Source of the DNA: RHLJ01 sp965247355
Lineage (GTDB): Bacteria > Bacteroidota > Rhodothermia > Balneolales > Balneolaceae
Direction of reading: 5' to 3'
Assembly (NCBI GenBank): GCA_965247355.1
Contig: OZ252011.1
Coordinates: 3,472,001-3,536,000, forward strand
DNA: 64,000 nucleotides
A program made the translations under genes and the position numbers. A model generated the notes under the pieces. The model was not told where the DNA came from, made no database searches, and saw only the letters and a program-made list of their open reading frames with translations. This document shows positions 54,617 through 62,992 of this stretch, one piece after another; positions within the stretch are counted from its first letter, which is position 1; each line of letters opens with the position of its first letter.

Positions 54617-54735
54617 GGGACTTAACAACTTTTAAGTAGACTTTAGCCGAAAGTATCTTTAAACTCTACATCATATTCGCTTTAGGTTAAAAAAGCTAAA
54701 AATAAAAGCAGCGAATCGAAGGAAGGACAACCAAT

Positions 54736-54756
54736 AAGCACAAAAAGTGCTTTTAA
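54736..54756 (+). promoter_or_regulatory. Small hairpin in the leader of the HU gene
   Basis: AAGCAC pairs with GTGCTT around AAAAA, followed by TTAAT, about 24 nt before the HU ATG. It could be a weak attenuator or mRNA stabiliser. The stem is only 6 bp, so support is slight. Confidence 0.3.
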
Positions 54757-54775
54757 TATTTAAAGACTAGAAGTT

Positions 54776-55093
54776 ATGATGACTTACACTAAACGTGATA
54801 TAGTTCGTCGTGTAGCTGAGGCAAACGACGAGCCAATGATCAAAGTAGAACCTTGGGTAGATTCAGTAATTGTAGCCATGCGCGAGATTATGATGTCTGC
54901 AGATACCGAGTGCCGTATCGAAATACGCGATTTTGGTGTGTTTGAAGTTAAAGAGACTAAGGCTAAGCCAAAGGCTCGTAACCCAAAAACAAATGAAGTG
55001 ATTTACGTGCCAGCACACAGAAAAACTCATTTCAAGCCAAGTAAACTGTTAAAATCATTTTTACGTCAACCTTTGGAGGACGTTAAAAAGTAA
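54776..55093 (+). CDS. HU/IHF-family DNA-binding protein
   Basis: A 105-aa histone-like protein: YTKRDIVRRVAEANDEPMIKVEPWVDSVIVAMREIM is the helical dimerisation half. IEIRDFGVFEVKETKAKPKARNPKT is the saddle and DNA-binding arm, with the conserved RNPKT in place. The C-terminal part LKSFLRQPLEDVKK extends slightly beyond classic HU (90 aa). It bends DNA in the nucleoid. It is 10 bp upstream of ruvX. Confidence 0.94.
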   Translation: MMTYTKRDIVRRVAEANDEPMIKVEPWVDSVIVAMREIMMSADTECRIEIRDFGVFEVKETKAKPKARNPKTNEVIYVPAHRKTHFKPSKLLKSFLRQPLEDVKK

Positions 55094-55103
55094 AAACGTT
55101 ACT

Positions 55104-55526
55104 GTGCAGGAGTATTCACGTCTGATCGGTATTGATGTTGGTAAAAAAAGAACAGGTATCGCTCAGACGGATCTCCTTAAAACAATAGCTTCTCCTGTTG
55201 GGACCTATTCCCCAGAAGAAGTTTTTGCCCATCTTAAAACAATCACTAAAGAATCTGCGGTAGACAAATTTATCGTAGGGTGGCCTCTTATGCCTGATGG
55301 TTCCGAAGGCGATGCCATCGAAATGGTGAAAAAATTCATCACTAAGCTCACCAACGAATTTCCGGAAATTCCCGTTGTTAAAGTCGATGAACGAAATACC
55401 TCTACAAAGGCGAAACAGTTGATGATAGATGCTGGCATTTCAAAAAAGAAAAGACGGGAAAAAGAACGCGTGGATAGAATTGCTGCAGCTGTTATCTTAC
55501 AGAATTACTTAGACGAAAATTTTTAG
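55104..55526 (+). CDS. ruvX: Putative pre-16S rRNA nuclease / Holliday junction resolvase RuvX (YqgF)
   Basis: A 140-aa RNase H-fold protein that matures the 5' end of 16S rRNA in E. coli and is also described as a resolvase. Motifs: GIDVGKKRTGIAQTD with the first catalytic Asp, VGWPLMPDG, VKVDERNTSTKAKQLM, and DRIAAAVILQNYL with the last Asp. The start codon is GTG. It precedes def by 5 bp. Confidence 0.92.
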   Translation: MQEYSRLIGIDVGKKRTGIAQTDLLKTIASPVGTYSPEEVFAHLKTITKESAVDKFIVGWPLMPDGSEGDAIEMVKKFITKLTNEFPEIPVVKVDERNTSTKAKQLMIDAGISKKKRREKERVDRIAAAVILQNYLDENF

Positions 55527-55531
55527 AGCAC

Positions 55532-56086
55532 ATGGCTATACTTCCAATTGTTACTTATAACGATCCTGTCCTCAGAGAAAAAGGGAAACCTGTTGAGGAG
55601 TTTACAGACGAAATCAGTGAATTTGTAGAGGATATGTTTGAGACTATGTACAATTCAGAAGGTGTCGGGCTAGCTGCACCTCAGGTGGGAGTTTCGCTTA
55701 GAATATTTGTTTTGGATGCCGATAATATGATGGATGAAGAAGATGAAAAACCAGGGCCAATGGCTTTCATCAATCCTGAAATCATCGAAAAGAAGGGAGT
55801 CAAAATTCCAATGGATGAGGGATGTCTTAGCATTCCTGAAGTTACTGATAAGGTAATCCGTCCGGAAACGGTAGTAGTTAAGTACAAAGATGAGAATTTT
55901 GAAGAACAGATAATAGAGGCCTCTGGATGGTTAGCAAGGGTTATTCAACACGAATACGATCACCTGGATGGAATTTTATTTATTGATTACCTGAGTGTAT
56001 TCCGAAAACGAATGCATAAGTCTGATCTCATGGAAATTGAAAACGGGGAAAGGGAAACCAGATATCCTGTTAAGCCAAAAGACTGA
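55532..56086 (+). CDS. def: Peptide deformylase
   Basis: A 184-aa iron/zinc hydrolase that removes the N-formyl group from nascent proteins. The three signature motifs are GVGLAAPQVG, EGCLSIP with the metal cysteine, and QHEYDHLDG with the HExxH ligands. It is paired with fmt (24 bp downstream), the enzyme that adds the formyl group; def-fmt is a common bacterial gene order. Confidence 0.97.
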   Translation: MAILPIVTYNDPVLREKGKPVEEFTDEISEFVEDMFETMYNSEGVGLAAPQVGVSLRIFVLDADNMMDEEDEKPGPMAFINPEIIEKKGVKIPMDEGCLSIPEVTDKVIRPETVVVKYKDENFEEQIIEASGWLARVIQHEYDHLDGILFIDYLSVFRKRMHKSDLMEIENGERETRYPVKPKD

Positions 56087-56110
56087 TCCCAAACCTTTAA
56101 TCAAATCGCA

Positions 56111-57025
56111 ATGAATATTGTATTTATGGGATCTCCGGACTTCGCAATTCCCAGTCTGGAGGCTATCCACAATTCTTCGCATACCATAAAAGCAGTTGTT
56201 AGCAATGTTGATAAAAGAAGGGGACGGGGTTCAGAAAAAGCACCCACACCCGTAAAAGCAAAAGCTCTGGAATTAGGTTTACCGGTAATCGAGGTAGAGG
56301 ATTTAAAATCACCGGAATTTGCAAAACAACTTGAGGTTCTTGAAGCAGATTTATTTGTTGTGGTTGCTTTCAGAATTTTGCCAAAACATATTTTAGAGAT
56401 TCCTAAAATTGGTTCGGTTAATCTGCACGCTTCATTACTCCCAAAGTATCGTGGAGCTGCACCTATTCATTGGGCGGTTATGAATGGGGAAGAAAAAACC
56501 GGCTGCACTATTTTCTTTTTGGATGAGCAAGTGGATACCGGGAAAATTATTCTTCAAAAGGAAACGGCAATTTCTGATAATGAAACAACAGGAGAAGTTT
56601 ATACCAGATTAATGGAACAAGGGAGTAAAGTACTACTAGAAGCTGTAAATCATATTAGCGAGAATACCTATTCTACTTTAGAACAAGAAGATTCAGCAGC
56701 TTCTCCAGCTCCAAAATTATTTCGGGAAGATTGTCATATTGATTTCAATCAACCTGCTAAAAAAGTTCATGATAATATCAGAGGTTTGAGTCCTTTCCCA
56801 ACAGCTTGGGCTACTTTGGATGGAGAAAAATTTAATATGTATCGATCCAGATTAGGCCCTTATGCAAATATCGATCCTGGTGAATTGCTGGTTAAAGAAG
56901 GTCGACTTTTGGTGGGCTGCGCTGATGGAACTGTTGAATTACTTGAGATTCAACTACCTGGAAAAAGAAGAATGAAGGCGGAAACTTTTTTAAAAGGAAA
57001 CAGTCTTGAAGGAACGCTCAAATAA
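56111..57025 (+). CDS. fmt: Methionyl-tRNA formyltransferase
   Basis: A 304-aa enzyme that formylates Met-tRNAfMet using 10-formyl-tetrahydrofolate. The N-terminal MNIVFMGSPDFAIPSLEAI and the catalytic NLHASLLPKYRGAAPIHWAVMNGE are typical, followed by FFLDEQVDTGKIILQ. The C-terminal tRNA-binding domain (IRGLSPFPTAWATL) is complete. It ends the HU-ruvX-def-fmt group. Confidence 0.97.
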   Translation: MNIVFMGSPDFAIPSLEAIHNSSHTIKAVVSNVDKRRGRGSEKAPTPVKAKALELGLPVIEVEDLKSPEFAKQLEVLEADLFVVVAFRILPKHILEIPKIGSVNLHASLLPKYRGAAPIHWAVMNGEEKTGCTIFFLDEQVDTGKIILQKETAISDNETTGEVYTRLMEQGSKVLLEAVNHISENTYSTLEQEDSAASPAPKLFREDCHIDFNQPAKKVHDNIRGLSPFPTAWATLDGEKFNMYRSRLGPYANIDPGELLVKEGRLLVGCADGTVELLEIQLPGKRRMKAETFLKGNSLEGTLK

Positions 57026-57100
57026 ATTAATAATAATTTAGTTTGAGATAGGGAATCCGTTTTTTATCATCCCGCCAAATAGAAAGATAATTATTATGCT

Positions 57101-57802
57101 ATGAATCCTATAGAACTTATTTCAGCTGCAAAAAGTGGCGATTTAGAACAGGTAAAGAAGCTTCATAAAGCTAAGGCAGATTTAAATGAGGCTAACAGTA
57201 GTGGAGCTACGGCATTAATTGTCGCTGCAGAGAAAAATCATTTTGAGATTGTGAAGTATCTGGCTGATGCAGGTGCAGATTTGAATACTGAAACCAAAAT
57301 GGGGGGGACAGCACTAAATCGCGCTGCAGAGAATGGAAATGTTGAAATGATTAACTTTCTTCTCGATAAAGGCGCAAAAATTGGATCTCTTGCGTTGATA
57401 GTAGCAGCGAGAAACGGGCATCTTGATATCGCAACGTTATTAGTCGAGAAAGGTGCTGATGTTGACTTTCAGCAAAGATGGGGACATACTGCATTAATGG
57501 TAGCAGCGAAAAGCGGACATGCTGATGTAGTAAGATATCTACTTACTCAGGGAGCAAATGTATATCTCAGGGACCGGAATGGTGATACTGCCATGATGAT
57601 TGCTGATGAGAATGAACAGGACGATGTAGTTTTACTTCTTAAAAGAGCAGGAGCAATTGCAGAAACAAAACCTAAAAAAGAGAAACCAACTGTCCCTGTT
57701 GATGATGAGGACGACGATGATGATCCAATGGATGATACTCCCGATGTGGATGACCTGGTATCGGATGATGATGCCCCGGATGAAATTGATTTGGATGACT
57801 AA
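57101..57802 (+). CDS. Ankyrin-repeat protein with acidic tail
   Basis: A 233-aa soluble protein. About five ankyrin repeats lie between residues 5 and 190 (SGATALIVAAEKNHFEIVKYLADAGAD; GHTALMVAAKSGHADVVRYLLTQGAN). The last 40 residues are almost all Asp/Glu (DDEDDDDDPMDD). Ankyrin repeats bind proteins; the acidic tail may bind basic partners or metals. The partner is unknown. It stops 1 bp before the convergent end of the membrane-protein gene. Confidence 0.88.
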   Translation: MNPIELISAAKSGDLEQVKKLHKAKADLNEANSSGATALIVAAEKNHFEIVKYLADAGADLNTETKMGGTALNRAAENGNVEMINFLLDKGAKIGSLALIVAARNGHLDIATLLVEKGADVDFQQRWGHTALMVAAKSGHADVVRYLLTQGANVYLRDRNGDTAMMIADENEQDDVVLLLKRAGAIAETKPKKEKPTVPVDDEDDDDDPMDDTPDVDDLVSDDDAPDEIDLDD

Positions 57803-57803
57803 T

Positions 57804-58496
57804 CTATGATTCAGGTATTGCCTCTCCAATTATAGTTCCAATCTCCGATAGTTTTGTGAGTCTTTTCTTCCTTCTGTGCATTTCAAATTCATTACTTAAA
57901 AGATAGGATAGTCCAAAAGAGGCTAGAAGCATAAACACAACAGCAGGAATAGACTTGGTGATATTCAAATAAGTAAATCCTGCTAATGCAGCTGAAATAA
58001 AGCTTGATATATTAATTGATTTAGTTCGGGGATCAGAGTCACTAACCTTGTCAGTCAATTTAATTATGTAACCTTCATCAAAAGGTTCTATACGTGCTCC
58101 TATTTGTTTATTTAAATTATCTTTATAAGACCATTTTCCAGTTTCTTTAGAAGTATAAACTTTATACTCAGCTGTGTTGGGTACGTGATATGATAGTTCG
58201 TGAGATACTATTTCCCAGCATTCTTCTTCGGATATTGAAGTTTTAACAATCACAAAATCGTAAACAGTAGTATTTGTATAACCTGACTTTTTTGTAAAAT
58301 TTTCTCTTAGAATTTCATGAATTGCAAAAGCTATATTACTCGCATTTATACCAGCCTCTTTACATAGTTCTATAAGTTCTTTTTTTGTCAGGCCATCTGG
58401 TTCAGCTTCAAATTCATTTTGCTCTTCGTTCTGTAAAAAAGATGCTTGTCTTATTATCTGTTGAATTTCACTTCTGTTGAATAGTTTTTCTTTCAT
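57804..58496 (-). CDS. Two-helix membrane protein, paralogue of the upstream gene
   Basis: A 230-aa protein with an N-terminal helical module (FNRSEIQQIIRQASFLQNEEQ; GLTKKELIELCKEAGINASNIAFAIHEI), a beta-rich middle and two membrane helices near the C-terminus (about 170-205). It is a paralogue of the next gene, sharing the module and layout but with low sequence identity. The module pattern occurs in uncharacterised membrane proteins of related phyla. Function unknown. Confidence 0.75.
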   Translation of the reverse strand: MKEKLFNRSEIQQIIRQASFLQNEEQNEFEAEPDGLTKKELIELCKEAGINASNIAFAIHEILRENFTKKSGYTNTTVYDFVIVKTSISEEECWEIVSHELSYHVPNTAEYKVYTSKETGKWSYKDNLNKQIGARIEPFDEGYIIKLTDKVSDSDPRTKSINISSFISAALAGFTYLNITKSIPAVVFMLLASFGLSYLLSNEFEMHRRKKRLTKLSEIGTIIGEAIPES

Positions 58497-58546
58497 CTAA
58501 AACAGTTATAGTTTATAGCCAATTTCTAGTTTCCAAGATTGATTAA

Positions 58547-59350
58547 TTACTCTCTCAAATCATTCTTTAAACCGGAATTTTTCTCTTCATCATTGACGTA
58601 AATATCTTCTGACTCAATTTCTATTTCACTGGAATCCTTCTGGACTTTCGTAACTGAAGCTTTAGTCGGAATCTGATCTACAATTTTATCTACCAATTCT
58701 TTAAGCTTTCGGAGTTTTTTCTTTCGCCAGGCCACATCTAAGGTGTATACCAGAATCGAACTTACTGTCATGAGTGACGCAAATAATCCCGCACCTTCAA
58801 AAAAGGAGGGCTTAAGGGCAGCATAGCCTATGCCAAAAAGCACCAGCGCCAGAATAGTGCCATAGAATACACCTTCTGTGAGGGAACTTGCCAGACCAAC
58901 CCGTTGAGAAACTCTAACCCGAACCCCATTTTCCCGTTTTGAGAGGCTGGCCACAGTCTCAATTCCGGATACCGAAGTGTTAACCCATTCTTTCTTGGAA
59001 TAATCTTCCTTGGTTTTTCCGAATGTTTCTCCTCCAACATGATGTTTCAAATCGGTGGTTACTTCATTCCAGATATCATCAATAAAAGCTTGTGTATTTA
59101 CTTCTCTTTCTTCAAAAATATGAGTATCAGTAAAACCGGAACGTCGGGTAATATTCTTTTCACGGTATTCCAGAGCAGCTGTTTTTATATAATCTGTATC
59201 CAATCCGGCTTCATCGCCAATTTGCAGAAGTTCATCCATCGTAAGTCCGGTTTCATTTTTAGATGAATTTTCCTTCTCTGCCTTTTGCAGTTCAGCAGCT
59301 CTTTTAATAATGAGTTGAATTTCGTCCTCTGAAAAAACTTTATCTGGCAT
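58547..59350 (-). CDS. Two-helix membrane protein, paralogue of the downstream gene
   Basis: A 267-aa protein with the same organisation: helical module (FSEDEIQLIIKRAAELQKAEK; GLTMDELLQIGDEAGLDTDYI), a middle domain with YSKKEWVNTSVSG, two membrane helices (about 160-205) and a charged C-terminal tail (EIESEDIYVNDEEK). It lies 50 bp upstream of its paralogue; the pair looks like an old tandem duplication. Confidence 0.75.
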   Translation of the reverse strand: MPDKVFSEDEIQLIIKRAAELQKAEKENSSKNETGLTMDELLQIGDEAGLDTDYIKTAALEYREKNITRRSGFTDTHIFEEREVNTQAFIDDIWNEVTTDLKHHVGGETFGKTKEDYSKKEWVNTSVSGIETVASLSKRENGVRVRVSQRVGLASSLTEGVFYGTILALVLFGIGYAALKPSFFEGAGLFASLMTVSSILVYTLDVAWRKKKLRKLKELVDKIVDQIPTKASVTKVQKDSSEIEIESEDIYVNDEEKNSGLKNDLRE

Positions 59351-59388
59351 GGTTGATGGTCTTTATTTAAGAGAATATACAATCATAA

Positions 59389-59425
59389 AAAAAGCCTCGC
59401 ACATTCCAAATGTGCGAGGCTTTTT
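59389..59425. terminator. Bidirectional terminator
   Basis: GCCTCGCACATT pairs with AATGTGCGAGGC (12 bp) around a 3-nt loop, with A-runs on the left and TTTTT on the right. It can end the subtilase transcript on the minus strand (7 T-rich bases) and any plus-strand transcript. Confidence 0.85.
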
Positions 59426-59445
59426 ATTTTGAGGAGTCTGGTTAT

Positions 59446-62400
59446 TTAATCAACGTCATGCGTTGAGTAGTGATAGTATTCCCGGTTTGTAGTTGATATA
59501 TATATATATATACCACTTGATAAGTTAGAGGCATCAAACAAGTAAGAATGTGTTTGTGCCGAGAGCCAACCGTTTACCAAGGTAGAAACTTCCCTCCCAA
59601 GCAGATCATATACTTTCAAAGTAACATCTGTGGCTTCTGTTAACTCAAAACTTATCGTAGTAGATGGGTTGAAGGGGTTGGGGTAAGCGGAAAGTGAGAT
59701 GCCTTTATCCTCAAGTACTGCTTTTTTTACAGGGCTATCATTTTTTCCATCTAAAAAGTCAAGTAGGCTTTCTTCTATGGTTGAGTTAATTGCCCTAACT
59801 TCTTCCATATCTTCCCCCTGAGACTCTTGAAAAGCATAGTATTTTTGTAATGCATTCCAGGCTGCTTCATAATTTTCGTGATAAGTTTCGGTAACCACCT
59901 TAAAATGCAACCAGTCTCTTTTATTATATCCATCTAAAGAAGAGCTATTTATACTTCCAATATAGGTTCTAGCTTCACTGTAATTTCCTGAGCGAAGCAA
60001 AGATTTTACATGTAGTACTTTAGCAAAATTTCTGAGCTCTTTATTTCTGTTATTCGAACTATAACTAATCATAGCGCCATTTCCAGCTTCATTTGAAAAA
60101 TCTTTAAATCGCTTTTTTAATGAAGCATCTTTAGATGTCTCGGCAATTTGATACAGTTTATATAAAAGATCCCGCACTTCTTGTCCGCTTGAAGCACTTG
60201 GTAGCGCATCGAATGCTTCATTGTACGCATCAATTGAGGAAACAAATTCATTTGTTTGACCTCCTATGATTTTGGAAGGTACTTGAGTTCCTGCCCCCGG
60301 AGACTGCCCGGTTGTAGGATTGGAACTACTTAGATAAAAATAATTATACGAACCATCAATTGTGGAAGTACTAGGAGAGGCTCCACCAAAGTAATTATAA
60401 TTAATTTGTACAGATACCCCGGAGTTATTATCAATAAGATATTTACTTCCTGAATAGTTTCCGCTGATATGATTATACCCACCTGCACCAGGATAAAGTT
60501 GGCCTAAGAATAAATCCCCTGATCCGGATATCTGATCATCCAAATTATTATAAATTTCGTTATATCCTTTCATTAGGTTACCACTATGTGCGTAAAATGT
60601 GCCACTTGAAGTCACTTCGATTCCATCTCTCCATGAATTCCCATTTTCTGTAACTACGTTATGATGGAAGGGAGACACTTCTGAAGCACTTACATAGACT
60701 CCTGCCTGAGTATTATTACGGATGGTTGAATAGCTTATGTCAGCGTCTGTATATTCGTTTACTATCCCAACGGTTGTGTTATTTTCGACTAAACAGTAAG
60801 TACATGTAAAGTCAGAGTTGCCAGTGCCATCTAAGTTAGTCCAGCCACTAATTCCTCGTACACCATTCTTAAAAGTGCAGTGCTCAAAGGTATTATTGTT
60901 ACTTCGTACTTCAACAGTTTTGTTTCCGCCGTCAAATACAGCCCATTTGAAGCTGTTGCCTTCACTACTTAATAAGCCAATTTGCCCCCAAGCCGTACCT
61001 GAACTTTTTCGTTTGAAATAGATAGGATCGTCTTCCGTACCATGAGCAGTAATTTTACCACCGGCATTTACACGAATATTATGCCATTGTCCAGTTGAAA
61101 ATTCTAATTCTGCACCAGGCTGAATGATTAACTCACCTCCATCTTCGACCTTAAAGTGTACTCGCTCCACCCGTGCTCCTTCGTTTATTACAACACGGCC
61201 CTCAACATTCATAAAAACATCGGTCCCAGAGCTATTAATATGATCCTCTAATACTACGACTTCACCAGCGGGTACCGTTAATGTGACCCCTGAATAAATG
61301 ATTGCATTATCAATATGGGATGAACCAAGTGTTAAACTGCCTGTAAATGTATGATTTGTAAATTGATTTGGTAAGGCTTCTTTTACAGCCCGATAGGCAT
61401 TTACCCTTCCAAAACCTACATATTTATTATATTTACGGCCATCAGGTAAATTATTAGTCACAGAACCTGAAGGTACTACTATATTATTATAATCAGTTGT
61501 AGAGGTAAGAATATCATAAACATCGTTTGATGAAAGGTTTGGATTTACAGATAGCATCATTGCTATAATTGAAGTGACTATTGGTGTAGCCTCTGATGTT
61601 GCTCCTCCACCAGCACGATATTCATTTTGAGATCCAGTTTCGGTTGAGAATTCACCTCTTGCTGTAAATATCCAACCTGCTGGCGCTGCTACATCAATAA
61701 AAGCAGAATCTGGATTATTTATAGGATCATTATCTAATCCATAGTTAAAAATAAAACTCCCATCTTCCCATCTGAAACGCTCTTCATATTGAAAAGGATC
61801 AATCGGGGGTTCTAATGGATCAAAATTCCAAACATTATCAGTCAGTTGAGTTGCAGTAACTGAAATAACTTGCTCTCCATTATTAAATTCATAAGCTGAC
61901 GGGTAAGTTCTTGTGGGTGGGTCTCCATAGTTTCCTGCACCAGCTACTAGTATGACTCCCAAATTAAGTAGATCCTGGAGATAAGCCTTCGTTGTTGGAC
62001 TATTTCCTCCAATCCAGCTCATATTTATTATGTCTGGAAATTCGGCACATCCGGTTGGGTCTTGAGGATCATTACAAATATCTCTTAGGTAAGGAAGCCC
62101 TGGATTTAAGTTATTAGTATTATATCCATACCCTGATATTACTATTCCCATGTTGCCTGCCAAACTTGAAATTCCTGTATTATTATTGTTAGTTGCTGCA
62201 GCAATTAAAGCAATTCTTGGGCCATGAGAATAAGTAGTATTAACCCATTTACCGTGCTCATAAGCTAAGACTCTTCCAATAAGATCTTCGTGAACACCAC
62301 CAGTACTACTTGTTGACCAACTATCAGAAATCCCAATTACTAAATTGGGATCCCCTTCTGTAATGTCAAATACTTTTTCAGATTCAATTATTTTATGAGT

Positions 62401-62925
62401 CCATTGATTATCAAAGTATGGATCATTTGGAGAAGTACTTGTAGTATAATAAATAGGAGGTTGCTCGATATATTTAACATTAGGTACATCAAAATATTTT
62501 TGAACTAATTGTAATGAAGTAAAATCATTAAAAATTAACTTATAGATTTTAGAATAATCATTAACAGTGACTAGTTCTCCTTTTTTGTTGTACCTCACAG
62601 TGTCATTTGGAATCGCTTGAGGGTGAAGTCGTTCCATTGATTTAAGACTACGATTGGCTTCAAATTCAGAAAAAACATTTTTAAAAGACATAAATTTAGA
62701 CTTAATATTTTGGCTAGAAATATTTTTGGCTTGAGAAATGTCATCTGTGATGTGTTTTTCAAAAGCAACATAAAATACTTTAGAAAATATATCCCCTTCT
62801 TCATTCACATACATTTCGCCATGCGTGTGTATTCCGCTCCCCTCAATTTTTTTAAGGCGCTCTTGCGCTGTAATACTAGTCGTCGTTAAAATGGTAATCG
62901 CAAGTGCCACTATAATGCTTTTCAT
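59446..62925 (-). CDS. Secreted S8 subtilase with T9SS sorting domain, out of frame at the end
   Basis: A 1159-aa secreted protease: signal peptide to about residue 20, prodomain, then the S8 domain with Asp201 (IGISDSW), His234 (SHGPRIAL) and Ser444 (GATSEATP). A right-handed beta-helix (about 530-840) and a helical region follow. The C-terminal type A sorting domain (YPNPFNPSTTISFEL; LKVYDLLGREVSTLVNG) should end like GIYIYQLQTG...MTLIK. Here a (TA)8 tract shifts the frame after GIYIYI and gives an abnormal tail ending THDVD. The canonical tail QLQTGNTITTQRMTLIK is intact in the next frame, ending at 59442. Confidence 0.88.
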   Translation of the reverse strand: MKSIIVALAITILTTTSITAQERLKKIEGSGIHTHGEMYVNEEGDIFSKVFYVAFEKHITDDISQAKNISSQNIKSKFMSFKNVFSEFEANRSLKSMERLHPQAIPNDTVRYNKKGELVTVNDYSKIYKLIFNDFTSLQLVQKYFDVPNVKYIEQPPIYYTTSTSPNDPYFDNQWTHKIIESEKVFDITEGDPNLVIGISDSWSTSSTGGVHEDLIGRVLAYEHGKWVNTTYSHGPRIALIAAATNNNNTGISSLAGNMGIVISGYGYNTNNLNPGLPYLRDICNDPQDPTGCAEFPDIINMSWIGGNSPTTKAYLQDLLNLGVILVAGAGNYGDPPTRTYPSAYEFNNGEQVISVTATQLTDNVWNFDPLEPPIDPFQYEERFRWEDGSFIFNYGLDNDPINNPDSAFIDVAAPAGWIFTARGEFSTETGSQNEYRAGGGATSEATPIVTSIIAMMLSVNPNLSSNDVYDILTSTTDYNNIVVPSGSVTNNLPDGRKYNKYVGFGRVNAYRAVKEALPNQFTNHTFTGSLTLGSSHIDNAIIYSGVTLTVPAGEVVVLEDHINSSGTDVFMNVEGRVVINEGARVERVHFKVEDGGELIIQPGAELEFSTGQWHNIRVNAGGKITAHGTEDDPIYFKRKSSGTAWGQIGLLSSEGNSFKWAVFDGGNKTVEVRSNNNTFEHCTFKNGVRGISGWTNLDGTGNSDFTCTYCLVENNTTVGIVNEYTDADISYSTIRNNTQAGVYVSASEVSPFHHNVVTENGNSWRDGIEVTSSGTFYAHSGNLMKGYNEIYNNLDDQISGSGDLFLGQLYPGAGGYNHISGNYSGSKYLIDNNSGVSVQINYNYFGGASPSTSTIDGSYNYFYLSSSNPTTGQSPGAGTQVPSKIIGGQTNEFVSSIDAYNEAFDALPSASSGQEVRDLLYKLYQIAETSKDASLKKRFKDFSNEAGNGAMISYSSNNRNKELRNFAKVLHVKSLLRSGNYSEARTYIGSINSSSLDGYNKRDWLHFKVVTETYHENYEAAWNALQKYYAFQESQGEDMEEVRAINSTIEESLLDFLDGKNDSPVKKAVLEDKGISLSAYPNPFNPSTTISFELTEATDVTLKVYDLLGREVSTLVNGWLSAQTHSYLFDASNLSSGIYIYISTTNREYYHYSTHDVD
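59496..59512 (-). repeat. (TA)8 dinucleotide tract in the subtilase sorting-domain codons
   Basis: Seventeen alternating A/T bases code for the GIYIYI stretch near the protein end. Losing two TA units or gaining one restores the canonical T9SS ending; losing one gives a third ending. Such tracts are slippage-prone. Confidence 0.85.
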
Positions 62926-62992
62926 TTGTTTATCCTCTCTTTATTTATTAATGTTTTAAGCATAATTCTATTTAACAGTAATTAAGGTTTAA

